From: JAHWKS01 sp964458385
GTDB taxonomy: Bacteria; Planctomycetota; Planctomycetia; Pirellulales; Pirellulaceae
Assembly (NCBI GenBank): GCA_964458385.1
Contig: CAYWIS010000006.1
Coordinates: 5,579-69,578, forward strand
Length of the DNA: 64,000 nt
Reading direction: 5' to 3'
Notes under the pieces: generated by a model
The model's input: the letters and a program-made list of their open reading frames with translations, nothing else
Told to the model about the DNA's origin: nothing
The model's database searches: none
Program-made: the position numbers and the translations under genes
Shown: positions 9,402 to 19,096 of the stretch, piece by piece
Layout of the letters: each line of letters starts with the position of its first letter
Position numbering within the stretch: position 1 is the stretch's first letter

Positions 9402-9536
9402 GGAATCTTCCGTTGGCGGCCCAAGACCGCCGTGTAGAGTATTCGACGCCAGCCAGCGCCATTCGTTCCCCGGAAGATTTCAAAAAATCCGAAGTTCCCC
9501 TGCTCCAGGCCCCGCACGTCAGGAACGGAATCTTCC
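9402..9536. promoter_or_regulatory. three GGAAnnTTCC-like sites, possible operator
   Basis: GGAATCTTCC occurs exactly at 9402-9411 and 9527-9536. Its complement GGAAGATTCC occurs with one change at 9472-9481. The near-palindromic form and the position between two divergent genes suggest regulator binding; this is inference. Confidence 0.35.
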
Positions 9537-9886
9537 CCATAAACGGCTAATTTTCCCGCGAAAGAATTTCCCCTACCCCGAGTTTTTCTTCCCAGTTCGG
9601 ATTCTAGTTGTTAGTCTAGGTAAGATAGGCTGCGCAGACAACGTCAAGTTCCGCGACTTGAAAGTGCGAAAACCGTAATTAGCCTAGAGTTTGCCTAGAA
9701 AGGGCAGAAGCCTTTGCTGCGCGAGAAATTGTTCCGTGCCGGGGGAACTTTTCGTGATCTGAGGCTTCTTAATGTGTATCCGTTTTTCCTTCTCCATCTT
9801 TGTGGTTCGCACGGCGCGCTCCGCGAGGCTCGGTTTTCCGGTCAGCGACCACTTTATCCCGCCCTTACGTCCCTTTGTAAACGAAC

Positions 9887-12800
9887 ATGAAGAAGGTACG
9901 CCGCAAACCTCAGAGCCGCTTTTCGCTTCTTGGCCGCCGCACCCCCGCACGAGCCGCTAGCGTGCGTCGCGAACAGCGTCTCCGCTTGGCGTCGGAGCGG
10001 CTGGAAGAACGGGCGCTGCTCGCTGGTGACGTCGGTGTTGACGTTCCCGCCTTTACATCGGTGCAGGAAGCGTACCTGTGGGTTAGCCAACAGCGTGCCT
10101 TCAATAACGTAGCGCCGTTTCACAACCATAGTCAGCCTGGCGACGTGATCCCCGATATGGTTCGCTCGCCCAGCGACCTGTTGGAAGTGGTCAAGGCGCT
10201 GCGGACGTACGGCCCCACCAACCTGCAAGATCTCTTGAGCGCGTCGGGCGAAGGTGAAGACGAGAGCGCCACACAGCGGGTGTACGTCGACGTAACGGGC
10301 GATAACTTTCTTTCCCATGCCGACCTCTTGGGCGTAGTGCAATATCTGCGGGCCGAGAGCGAAAATGGAATGGTAGTGGGTCTGACTCCGGAAATCGACC
10401 GGACGGGGCCAGTCACCATTGGCGATTCGTTTAACGTCATTGTTGTCATTCAGGATCTTCGGCCGGACGATCCCAATCCCAATAACTCACTGGAAGATCG
10501 CGGCGTATTCGCGGCAGTCACCGACTTGCAGTACAACCCCGCGTTATCGGGCATCCCGTTGCCCGACTTCCTCTCGGCAGAGCAGGCGGCCGTTTTCTTC
10601 GGCGAAACCTACGCCAATACCGACTTGGCGGTGCTCGATCAGCGTGTGAACCCCGGCGCCGGGTTGACCGAAGGCGAGATCCGCATCAACAGCCCCTTGG
10701 CCAACCTCCAACAACCGCCAGGGCCCGACCCGTTCATCTTTGCGACGATTCCCTTCCAGGTAGGCGCCGTGGATGATTTTGTTACCACGGCTGAAGAGAC
10801 TCCGCTCTCCATTGATGTCCTTGGCAACGACACCTCGGCCCAAGGGCAGCAATCGATCACCACGACGTTCGTAACCGCCACGGGACAAGCGGTTCTGGTG
10901 TTTGTCGAGTCGGCCGCCGGCGAGAACCGCAATGGCCAAGGCGTAGCCGAATCCGACATTACGTTTGGAACCGATACGATCGAGATTACCAATGTGCCTG
11001 GCGCTCCCACGTTATTGGCGGTAGGCACGCCTCAGCACGGTACGGCGGTAATTGCTAACGGCCAAGTTTTGTACACGCCTGAGGATAACTTCGCCGGGAC
11101 CGACACCTTTACCTACACGATCCGGTACTCCGATGGTCGAACGGACGAAGGCCAAGTAACGGTCCGCGTAACGAATACGCCCGACGCGCCCAATGCGGTG
11201 AACGACGGTCCCTTCACCGTGGCTGCGAATGCCGTCCTTACCCGTACCGTCGCGAACGAGGTCCAAACCTTAACGGTTAGCGGCTCTCCCACGGGCGGCA
11301 CGTTTACCCTCAGCTTTGGCGGCCAGACGACCGCTCCGATTCCCTTCAATGCGAATGCCGCGGCGTTGCGTACTGCGCTGGAGTCGTTGAGCACCATTGG
11401 CGCCGGAAACGTCAACGTGACCATTTCGGGCGGCTTGGGGCGTCTGCCGGGCGGCACGGCAACGATTACGTTCCAAGGACAGTTGGCCGGGCAAGACGTG
11501 GCGCTTCTGACCGCCGACACCTCGGGACTGACGGGCGGAACCAACCCCGCCATATCAATTGTCGAAACTACCAAGGGAGCCGGCGGCCTGCTTCAGAACG
11601 ACTCCGATCCCGATATCAACCCAGATCAAGATCCCACCACTCCGCCCGCCGACAGCATTGTGGTTACGGCGGTCGAAGGAATGGACGCCGTTGGGACCGA
11701 GATCACCCTTCCCTCGGGCGCCAAGGTCAACGTATCCGCCAATGGCAGCTTTACGTACGATCCTCGTGGATCGGACCAGTTCCGTGCACTGGCGGCTGGC
11801 CAAACGGCCAACGACACCTTCACCTACACGATTTCTGACCAGCCGATCATGGGCGTCAGCCGTACGGACACCGCTACGGTGACCGTAACGGTGACGGGCG
11901 TGAACGACGCGCCTACCGCGGTTGACGACTCCTACGAAACCGCTGCCGACGAAGCCCTGGTTGTGAATACGCGTGCGGCGGGCGTGCTGGGGAATGACAC
12001 AGATCCCGATACCGGCGAAACCGCCACTCTGACCGCGACGCTGGTCACTCCCCCGCCGGCCTCCAGCGGGACACTTACCTTGAATCCCAACGGTACCTTT
12101 ACCTTTACACCCGCTCCGGGATTTGAAGGCGACGTCACCTTCACCTACCGCGCAACGGACGCTGGCGGCCTCAGCGACACCGCCACGGTGACCATCAGCG
12201 TGATCGGTCAACCGCTTCGGGCGCGTCCCGACACCGTAAGCGTCGATGAAGGAAGTGTAGACGTCAACATCAACGCCACGCCGCCAGGAATCACGGCCAA
12301 CGATGAAACCGGCGACGAGGCAAGCGTGCGGTTGATTGAGATTCAAGGCATGCCCGTCGCCAATGGAACGTTTACCACGAACCAGGGCGGCACGATTACC
12401 TTCGACCCGTCGCAGACCGACTTCCGGAACTTGGTAATCCTCTACACGCCGCCGCATCCCGACTTTGCTGGCGTTGACACCTTCACCTACACGATCGACG
12501 ACGACGACCCCGAAAGCCAGCGCACCTCGACCACGACGGTGACAATCAATGTCGTCAACGTGGACAACGATCCTCCGATCGCCGGCGATGTGACGCGTGA
12601 ACAACCGATCGTGGCCGACGGTCCGTCGAATATCCCCGCGCCGGGCGTGTTGGAAAATTCGAGCGATCCCGATGGCACGCAACCTACGGCGGTTCCCAAT
12701 AACAACATTGTCACGGATCAAGGCGCCCGGGTCATTATCAACCCCGACGGCAGCTTTACCTACGATCCGACTGACTCCCAGACCATCCTGGCCCTGAAGG

Positions 12801-14341
12801 AAGGCGAGACCCTGGCCGACTCCTTCGAGTTCATGATTACCGACGGGGTGAACCCGCCGCAAACCGCGCGATACAACCTGACCGTCGTCGGCGTGAACGA
12901 TCAACCCATCGCAGGCAGCGCTACGCTCAATGCGAACGAAGACCAAGTGTTGACCGGCAATCTCCGCGGCGCGCCGTTCGCAACGGATCCCGATGCAGGA
13001 GAAACAGCGACCCTCACGTTTGCTCCGGGCACGTTCCAGACGACCGCCGGCGCCACGGTCACGATCCTCGCCAATGGGCAGTTCACCTACGACCCGACCG
13101 GCTCCGCCACACTCCAAGCTCTCGCAATAGGTGAAACCGGCATCGACCGTTTCGAGTACACCGTGCAGGATGCTTCTGGCCAACCGCAAACGGGAACGGT
13201 CACCCTGAATGTCGCCGGGGAGAATGACAATCCCGTCGCCATTGACGATGAGTTCACGCTGGATCAAGACAACGTCAATTTCCAGACGTTGGACGTGCTG
13301 AATCACGTGACCCCCGACTTCGACATTGACGCCAGCGACACGCTGACCATTGTTGCAGTAACGCAGGGCTCGGCCGGCGGTGAAGTGCAGATCGCCCCCG
13401 ATGGCCGCACCCTCCTGTATCGCAACGCGCCGGGCTTCGATGGAACGGAAACGTTCACCTACACGATCAGCGACGGCAACGGTGGAACCGACACCGCCGA
13501 AGTTACGGTGCACGTGGTGTCGTTCATCCCCAGTACGATTTCTGGCTTTGTCTACCTGGACAAAGATAACGACGCGGTGCGGGACACCTTCGATACGCCA
13601 TTTGCCGGCGTAACGGTCACCTTGACGGGTGTGGACCAAAACGGCACGACGATCACCCGGACGACCCAAACCGACGAAAACGGCCGGTACGTGTTCAGCA
13701 ATCTGCCGCCGAGCGACGCCAATGGCTACCGAGTGACCGTCGCTCCGCTGCCGTTCATGGTGGATGGCCCCGAAGTGGCGTCCAACGCTGACGACACAAA
13801 TGCCGCTGGCAACGCCGCGCCTCCGGTTGGTTATTCGTCGTCGGTGTTATCCGAGAACACCATCCGGGTGATTATCCCCGAGGTGGGCGATGTGGCCTCG
13901 ATTAACAACAACTTTACGGTTCGCGGGCTGGATCCGCGATTCCTTTCGCTGGGCGACATCGTCCTCCAGACCGGACAATACTCATCCACCGGCTTTGCGG
14001 CCTTCAATGGCAATGGCCAATTGGCGTTCAGCGGCGCACCGCTGACGGGCTGGGATGGTTATACCGACGTGACCGTCGAGTTGCTTAATAATGGCACGCA
14101 AGCCCGAGTCCATGCGACTCGTACGTCGGACGGTCTGCACGTGATCAGCCGGGTAATTCCCGTCTCGACGACCAATAGCAGTGGCGCCCTGGTCGTCATG
14201 GCGGGGCAAGACATCCGGACCGGCGCGAAGTTAATCCGCTTCGGCGGTTCACCGGCGGACTACCAGTTCACGCCGGCGCCTGAAGGCGAAGCGGACGACT
14301 ACGCCCGCGCCGTCGATGCTATCTTTGCCCAAGGGGTCTAA
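9887..14341 (+). CDS. giant surface protein with dockerin-like, cohesin-like and tandem cadherin-like domains
   Basis: 1484 residues. It has a basic N-terminus and the export-associated motif LEERALLA at 39-46. Domains in order: dockerin-like repeats (about 85-157), a cohesin-like beta domain (about 165-290), then tandem Ig/cadherin-like repeats (about 295-1210) with the repeated signatures VLGNDT, DTFTYTI and G-N-D-P. The repeat near 445-565 is interrupted by an extra beta module beginning TLTVSGSPTGG. An SdrD-B-like domain starts at about 1217 (SGFVYLDKDNDAVRD). A C-terminal domain ends with AVDAIFAQG. It is probably an adhesive or matrix protein on the cell surface. The next gene encodes a paralogue with the same architecture. 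The long antisense frame inside it is a composition artefact. Confidence 0.88.
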   Translation: MKKVRRKPQSRFSLLGRRTPARAASVRREQRLRLASERLEERALLAGDVGVDVPAFTSVQEAYLWVSQQRAFNNVAPFHNHSQPGDVIPDMVRSPSDLLEVVKALRTYGPTNLQDLLSASGEGEDESATQRVYVDVTGDNFLSHADLLGVVQYLRAESENGMVVGLTPEIDRTGPVTIGDSFNVIVVIQDLRPDDPNPNNSLEDRGVFAAVTDLQYNPALSGIPLPDFLSAEQAAVFFGETYANTDLAVLDQRVNPGAGLTEGEIRINSPLANLQQPPGPDPFIFATIPFQVGAVDDFVTTAEETPLSIDVLGNDTSAQGQQSITTTFVTATGQAVLVFVESAAGENRNGQGVAESDITFGTDTIEITNVPGAPTLLAVGTPQHGTAVIANGQVLYTPEDNFAGTDTFTYTIRYSDGRTDEGQVTVRVTNTPDAPNAVNDGPFTVAANAVLTRTVANEVQTLTVSGSPTGGTFTLSFGGQTTAPIPFNANAAALRTALESLSTIGAGNVNVTISGGLGRLPGGTATITFQGQLAGQDVALLTADTSGLTGGTNPAISIVETTKGAGGLLQNDSDPDINPDQDPTTPPADSIVVTAVEGMDAVGTEITLPSGAKVNVSANGSFTYDPRGSDQFRALAAGQTANDTFTYTISDQPIMGVSRTDTATVTVTVTGVNDAPTAVDDSYETAADEALVVNTRAAGVLGNDTDPDTGETATLTATLVTPPPASSGTLTLNPNGTFTFTPAPGFEGDVTFTYRATDAGGLSDTATVTISVIGQPLRARPDTVSVDEGSVDVNINATPPGITANDETGDEASVRLIEIQGMPVANGTFTTNQGGTITFDPSQTDFRNLVILYTPPHPDFAGVDTFTYTIDDDDPESQRTSTTTVTINVVNVDNDPPIAGDVTREQPIVADGPSNIPAPGVLENSSDPDGTQPTAVPNNNIVTDQGARVIINPDGSFTYDPTDSQTILALKEGETLADSFEFMITDGVNPPQTARYNLTVVGVNDQPIAGSATLNANEDQVLTGNLRGAPFATDPDAGETATLTFAPGTFQTTAGATVTILANGQFTYDPTGSATLQALAIGETGIDRFEYTVQDASGQPQTGTVTLNVAGENDNPVAIDDEFTLDQDNVNFQTLDVLNHVTPDFDIDASDTLTIVAVTQGSAGGEVQIAPDGRTLLYRNAPGFDGTETFTYTISDGNGGTDTAEVTVHVVSFIPSTISGFVYLDKDNDAVRDTFDTPFAGVTVTLTGVDQNGTTITRTTQTDENGRYVFSNLPPSDANGYRVTVAPLPFMVDGPEVASNADDTNAAGNAAPPVGYSSSVLSENTIRVIIPEVGDVASINNNFTVRGLDPRFLSLGDIVLQTGQYSSTGFAAFNGNGQLAFSGAPLTGWDGYTDVTVELLNNGTQARVHATRTSDGLHVISRVIPVSTTNSSGALVVMAGQDIRTGAKLIRFGGSPADYQFTPAPEGEADDYARAVDAIFAQGV

Positions 14342-14357
14342 GCGCAAAAAGGGCAGG

Positions 14358-14384
14358 CCTTTCGGCGGCTTGATCGCCGAAAGG
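14358..14384. terminator. perfect 10-bp hairpin downstream of the giant gene
   Basis: CCTTTCGGCG (14358-14367) pairs perfectly with CGCCGAAAGG (14375-14384) across a 7-base loop, 16 bases after the stop codon. No T-run follows, so it may be a non-canonical terminator or mRNA-stabilising hairpin. Confidence 0.55.
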
Positions 14385-14430
14385 CGGCGCATGCGGATCA
14401 CGCTTTGGCGGACCCGCGGGAAAACGTTGA

Positions 14431-14454
14431 GATAAACGCCGCCTGGCGTTTATC
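14431..14454. repeat. second perfect 10-bp hairpin between the giant genes
   Basis: GATAAACGCC (14431-14440) and GGCGTTTATC (14445-14454) form a perfect stem with loop GCCT. It lies about 150 bases before the next start codon, so it could be a terminator remnant or a 5' leader element of the downstream paralogue. Confidence 0.5.
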
Positions 14455-14606
14455 GCCACAAGTAATGTATCGATGTTAAGGGGTTGGGGAGATCGTCGCA
14501 CGGGGGTTTGCTCCGGTTCCTCGGAGAGCGGCGACAGTCATTCACTGCGACGGCGGGGGGCGGTAGTCTCTCGTCGCAGCACCGGTACTTTCCTAATTCG
14601 CAAACG

Positions 14607-17600
14607 ATGAAGCGATCCATCTCAAAACTACGTGGCGGGGCAAACCGGGGCGGATGCAACGGACGCCGTGCGGCGCGGCCCCTGCGCATCACGCGTCGAC
14701 TCGGGAGCGAGCAACTGGAAGACCGCCGTTTATTGGCCGGCGATTTCCATAACGCCTACTATCCGCCTGACGTTAATCGCGACGGCACGGCCAACATTGT
14801 GGACTTGTGGGGCGTGGTCAGCGCGCTGCGAGACGGCGGCGCCCGGCCATTGAACACCCCGGCGCTTCAGGGCGAAAGCGAGCACGGCGGGTCGACCATG
14901 GCGGTCGACGTGAACGGCGACGATTTCCTGTCGCTGGTGGACGTGTTGGCCGTAATCTATGAGCTTCGCGGCGAAGGCGAAGCCATGGCGCGTCCCGACA
15001 TGTTTGACCCCAGCAACCCCAACGATCCCTTCACGGTCCTTTCGAACAGCTCGGGCAACCTGCTGCCCGTTTTGGCCAACGACGCGGGCGCAGGGGACTT
15101 AACCATCACGCGCGTAGGTACAATTCAAGGCGGTCTGCAGGGCGCCACCAGCAGCACCGAGTTTGGCGGAACCGTGACCATTCAAGGATCGGGCGCCAAC
15201 ATGGTCGTGGCTTATACGCCCGCCCCCGATTTTTTCGGTCGCGATCGCTTCATTTACGAGATTCGCGATGAAGGCGAAGCCAACCCCGCTCGCCAATTCG
15301 ATACGGCCATAGTCGAAGTCTTTGTCGAACCGGCGCCGGGCGATATCTTTGTCCGCTTTAGCTACGTGTTTGTTGACCCCGCAAGCGGGAATCCCATCAC
15401 CGAGGTCGAGCAAGGCGAACAGTTCACGGTACAGGTCTTTGTGGAAGACCTGCGGGCCGACTTTATGCCCGGCCCGCCCGATGAACGCGGCGTAGCGGCG
15501 GCGGCGCTTGATGTAACGTACAACTCCAACCTCGCCATGTTGCAGCCGGTCAACCCGGCGACGAATCCTCACGGTTTTAACCGAGCCGTCGAGTTTGGCG
15601 AGGAGTACTTGGCCCTCGTCAACATCGACCAGTTTGTGGAATCCGGGGGCATGGGCTTGATCGACGAAGCCAGTGCGGCCCAAACGGCGTTTGAAGATCC
15701 CGGCTCGGGCTTGCCCGAACCGCTCGGCCCCGGTCCGTTCCTGTTCTTTGCGGCTACGTTCCAAGCCACATCAACCGGTGCGCTCACGTTGCAAGGCAAT
15801 CCAGCGGACCGACCGGAAAATCAAATCGTATTCCTTGAGCCAGGTCAACTCGATCCGTTGCCGACAAGCGCCGTTGATTACGGCATGGCGACGCTCAATA
15901 TTGTCGCCCCGCGAGGCGCGGTGGCCGACTCGTTCACCCGGAACGAGGACCTCACGCCCGGCGCCAATCCGGATCTATCCAACGCCACGTTGGATGTCTT
16001 GGCGAACGATACGCCGATCAATGCTCCCACACCGCTGGTGGGAATCGTCGGCTTGGGGCCCAACAACCAGAATTCCATCACGCTGCCAAGCGGTTCGGTC
16101 GTAACGATCAACCGCAACGCCCAGAATGTAGGCGTCAGCCTGAACTACGCCCCCGCCCAGAATTTCTTTGGCATCGAAACCTTTACGTACACGGTCGAAG
16201 ACGCCAATGGCGTTCGCGACACGGCGGCCGTAACGATCATCGTCAACGAGATCAACGACGCTCCTGTCGCTACCCCCGATCAATACACGACAAACCAGAA
16301 CGCCACGTTGACGGTTCCTGCTCCGGGCGTGCTAACGAACGACGTCGATCCGGACAACACCGATAACTTACCGGGCAACGACGACGTGTTGACGGTCGTC
16401 CAAGTCAATGGCTCAACGGCGAATGTGGGCATCCCCACGGCCACCGCCAACGGCACGGTTACCCTCAACGCCGATGGTTCGTTCAGCTACACCCCCAACA
16501 CCGACTTCACCGGCCTTGACACCTTCGCCTATACGGTGAGCGACGGTCAGGCCACCTCGACGGCGACCGTCACGATCAACGTCGAACGCGTGGATCAGTT
16601 GGTGGAGGTCGATATCGTCCTGACGGATTTGAACGGCAATCCGTTGGGCCCCAACCCCACGGTCAATCTCAATCAGCCGTTCCGCGCCGAGGTCTACATT
16701 ACCGACCTGCGGATGGACGATCCTGAAGCCGACTTGGGCTTGGGCATCTTCGCGGCGTTTGTCGACTTTGTGTACTCGGCGTCGTTGCTGGATCTGGTGG
16801 GACCGGTCACCTTTGGCCCAACGTATAACCACCCCGATTTCCGTCGCCCCGGCGATACGTCGGTCGATGGTCTCATCGACGAGGTCGGTTCGTCTCAGAC
16901 TGATATCTTTGGCGGTCCGCAAGGCGCTGGCCCGCATTTGTTGTTCAGCGTTACCCTCCAGCCGCAACAGTTTGGCACAGCTGAAATCTCGGTTAATCCA
17001 GCCGATCAACCTGGGAACGAGATCCAGCTATTCGATCCCCCCACGATCCTGACGCCAGGCGACATTCGGTTCGACACCGAGACAGTCATCATCGTTAACC
17101 CGGGTGCGCAAACTCCCACGGCCGTCAACGACTCCTACACGGTCCCCGGCGGCACGACCCTCTCGGTCACCACTCGGCAAGAAGGTGTGCTGGGGAATGA
17201 CATTGATCCCGGCAACGACAACACCATTCAGGCGTTGCTCGTTCAGAATGTAACCAACGGCACGCTAACCCTTAACCCGGACGGCACCTTTACCTACACG
17301 CCGAATCCGGGCTTCGTTGGCGTCGACACCTTCACGTACCAGGCCACCGATGGCGGCATGCCGTCCAACACGGCGACGGTTACGATCACCGTGACCGGCA
17401 ACGTGCTGAACGACACCTTCACAGGGAATGTGAATCAGGTCGTCACCGGCAACGTATTGGCGAACGACGCTGTACCCGCCGGTGCGCAGGTCACCGCGAT
17501 CAACGGCAACACGGCGGCGGTCGGCGTTCCGAACTTCCAACTTCCGTCGGGCGCTCGGATCACGTTGAACGCCAACGGCTCGTTCACGTACACGCCGCTC

Positions 17601-18398
17601 GCCAATCAGGCGTACACTGATACCTTCACGTATACGGTGAATGGCCAGACCGCGACGGTCACCATCCGCATTGGCACGCCCGCGGCGCCCATTAGCGGCT
17701 TCGTCTACACCGATGAAGATGCAACCCGCGCCATGGAGCCGGATGAGCGGCGTCTGGGCGGCGTGTTGATCACTCTGCGCAACAACGCGACGGGTGAAGT
17801 TCAAACGACGCGAACCGACCACCGCGGCGCCTACGCGTTCGCCGTTGTGCCCCCTGGCCAATACACAATCACCGCCGAGCAACCGGCGTTTATGATCGAC
17901 GGTTGGGACTCCGTGAACGGCCAGGTGTTCGCGGCCGACAGCATCACGCTGAACGTGACCGGAACTCCGCTGCGTGTCGACTTCGGCGAGCGCGGCCTAC
18001 GGGCTGAGTTTGTCAGCTTCCAAGACTTCTTCGGGCAGGCGGATCCCAACGGGTTCCAGGTCGCCACCGATGTGGGGAACGCCTTAGGGCAGGAACATTG
18101 GTTCTCATTCTTGGATGGCTGGGGCGGCTTCACCAAGGCCGAGGCCTCCGTAAGCGCCGATGGAACCCTGGCGACAATCCGCGTCACGCGCGCCGACGGC
18201 CAGGTCTTCACGCTGAACAATATCAATATTGCTTCCGACCCGCGCGTGCGGTTGATGGGTCGACTTGGCGATGGTGTGGTATTGCGGTTTGAAGGCCTCC
18301 CCTCGGCGTTCACCGGAGCCGCAGCATTATTTGCCGAAGGCGAAGCCAGCTACGAGGATGCAGTGGACGGGGTCTTCGCGCAAGGCTGGAACGACTAA
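14607..18398 (+). CDS. giant surface protein with dockerin-like, two cohesin-like and cadherin-like domains
   Basis: 1263 residues from the ATG at 14607. The frame is open 123 bases upstream, but the basic start MKRSISKLRGG leads directly into the export motif LEDRRLLA at 37-44, as in the paralogue at 9887. Dockerin-like repeats follow (DVNRDGTANIVDLW at 55-68; DVNGDDFLSLVDV further on). Two cohesin-like domains lie at about 246-411 and 665-818, each with a V/I-x-DLR strand. Cadherin-like repeats with GVLTNDVDPD and GVLGNDIDPG occur between and after them. An SdrD-B-like domain starts near 1029. The end, AVDGVFAQGWND, resembles the end of the paralogue. Role: extracellular structural or adhesive protein, inferred from domains. 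Confidence 0.87.
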   Translation: MKRSISKLRGGANRGGCNGRRAARPLRITRRLGSEQLEDRRLLAGDFHNAYYPPDVNRDGTANIVDLWGVVSALRDGGARPLNTPALQGESEHGGSTMAVDVNGDDFLSLVDVLAVIYELRGEGEAMARPDMFDPSNPNDPFTVLSNSSGNLLPVLANDAGAGDLTITRVGTIQGGLQGATSSTEFGGTVTIQGSGANMVVAYTPAPDFFGRDRFIYEIRDEGEANPARQFDTAIVEVFVEPAPGDIFVRFSYVFVDPASGNPITEVEQGEQFTVQVFVEDLRADFMPGPPDERGVAAAALDVTYNSNLAMLQPVNPATNPHGFNRAVEFGEEYLALVNIDQFVESGGMGLIDEASAAQTAFEDPGSGLPEPLGPGPFLFFAATFQATSTGALTLQGNPADRPENQIVFLEPGQLDPLPTSAVDYGMATLNIVAPRGAVADSFTRNEDLTPGANPDLSNATLDVLANDTPINAPTPLVGIVGLGPNNQNSITLPSGSVVTINRNAQNVGVSLNYAPAQNFFGIETFTYTVEDANGVRDTAAVTIIVNEINDAPVATPDQYTTNQNATLTVPAPGVLTNDVDPDNTDNLPGNDDVLTVVQVNGSTANVGIPTATANGTVTLNADGSFSYTPNTDFTGLDTFAYTVSDGQATSTATVTINVERVDQLVEVDIVLTDLNGNPLGPNPTVNLNQPFRAEVYITDLRMDDPEADLGLGIFAAFVDFVYSASLLDLVGPVTFGPTYNHPDFRRPGDTSVDGLIDEVGSSQTDIFGGPQGAGPHLLFSVTLQPQQFGTAEISVNPADQPGNEIQLFDPPTILTPGDIRFDTETVIIVNPGAQTPTAVNDSYTVPGGTTLSVTTRQEGVLGNDIDPGNDNTIQALLVQNVTNGTLTLNPDGTFTYTPNPGFVGVDTFTYQATDGGMPSNTATVTITVTGNVLNDTFTGNVNQVVTGNVLANDAVPAGAQVTAINGNTAAVGVPNFQLPSGARITLNANGSFTYTPLANQAYTDTFTYTVNGQTATVTIRIGTPAAPISGFVYTDEDATRAMEPDERRLGGVLITLRNNATGEVQTTRTDHRGAYAFAVVPPGQYTITAEQPAFMIDGWDSVNGQVFAADSITLNVTGTPLRVDFGERGLRAEFVSFQDFFGQADPNGFQVATDVGNALGQEHWFSFLDGWGGFTKAEASVSADGTLATIRVTRADGQVFTLNNINIASDPRVRLMGRLGDGVVLRFEGLPSAFTGAAALFAEGEASYEDAVDGVFAQGWND

Positions 18399-18459
18399 GT
18401 GATTGCACCACTTACCGGGGGCAAGCGGATCAAAGCTCCGTTTTCGCCGGCCGAAGCGG

Positions 18460-18465
18460 TATAAT
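18460..18465 (+). promoter_or_regulatory. TATAAT -10 candidate upstream of the CbiX-like gene
   Basis: A perfect TATAAT hexamer lies about 50 bases before the TTG start at 18515. The matching -35 position reads TCCGTT, which is weak, so this is only a candidate. Confidence 0.3.
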
Positions 18466-18514
18466 GAGCTGCTCGGTAACTGCGATTTTGGAACCTTGAA
18501 CCGCTTGCCCCCGT

Positions 18515-18907
18515 TTGTCTTTACTCCCTCCCTTAGACAAGATCGGCGTCGTCATTGTTGATCACGGCTCGCGCCGAGCCGAAAGCAACGCAGCCCTGCT
18601 GGACGTGGTTGAACGTTTCCGGCAACACACCGGCTACGCGATCGTGGAGCCGGCTCACATGGAGTTAGCCGAGCCCTCGCTTGCCGTGGCGTTTGATCGC
18701 TGCGTGGCCCGGGGGGCTCAACTGGTGATTGTCCATCCATTCTTTCTCTTGCCGGGAAAGCACTGGACCGACGATATTCCCGCTCTCACGGCTGCTGCGG
18801 CTCAGCGTCATCCAGGCATCCCCTATCGAATTACAGAGCCGGTCGGGCTTCACCCTCTTATGGCGGAAATCATGCGGCAGTGTGTAGAAGCCAGCCGAGC
18901 GCGGTGA
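18515..18907 (+). CDS. single-domain CbiX/SirB-type sirohydrochlorin chelatase-like protein
   Basis: 130 residues starting at a TTG. This is the short single-domain form of class II chelatases that insert Co or Fe into sirohydrochlorin for cobalamin or siroheme. Family landmarks are the N-terminal strand IGVVIVDHGSRR with the metal-binding His, the E-P-S-L helix start and the second His motif HPFFLLPGKHWTDDIP. No other tetrapyrrole gene is next to it, so the physiological metal is unclear. Some planctomycete members are annotated only as CbiX protein. Start choice is supported by the fit of the first strand directly after the TTG. Confidence 0.85.
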   Translation: MSLLPPLDKIGVVIVDHGSRRAESNAALLDVVERFRQHTGYAIVEPAHMELAEPSLAVAFDRCVARGAQLVIVHPFFLLPGKHWTDDIPALTAAAAQRHPGIPYRITEPVGLHPLMAEIMRQCVEASRAR

Positions 18908-19096
18908 ACCAACCGCTCTTGACGACCTCGTTTAACGTTTCTAATCTTCCGATCCGCTAAAACAGGTGGGTTGCGCCGGATTTACTGAAGTTTCCGATTC
19001 TGACGCTCCGATTCTAACGGGGAAGCGCCGCCGCGCCGGCGGAGCGGAGAGGTTCAGGGCGGTCGAGCAGTTCGTTCCTGAAAGGAAACGATCGGT

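Larger units (their letters stand above)
9077..9886. other. 810-base divergent intergenic region with a long hairpin and repeated motifs
   Basis: No supported gene. It holds an extended inverted repeat (9313-9397) and three GGAAnnTTCC-like sites (9402-9411, 9472-9481, 9527-9536), each listed separately. It is the probable shared control region of the divergent secreted-protein genes on either side. Confidence 0.6.

Noticed and set aside
11555..13669. 704-codon minus-strand frame inside the 1484-residue surface protein gene
   Set aside because: Antisense to a clear coding sequence with repeat-rich, GC-biased codons; the translation is Arg/Val/Gly-rich with no domain.
10000..18400. DNA repeats in the giant genes as candidate mobile or tandem repeats
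   Set aside because: The repetition is at protein level (cadherin-like units) and diverged in DNA; no exact long nucleotide repeats were noticed.
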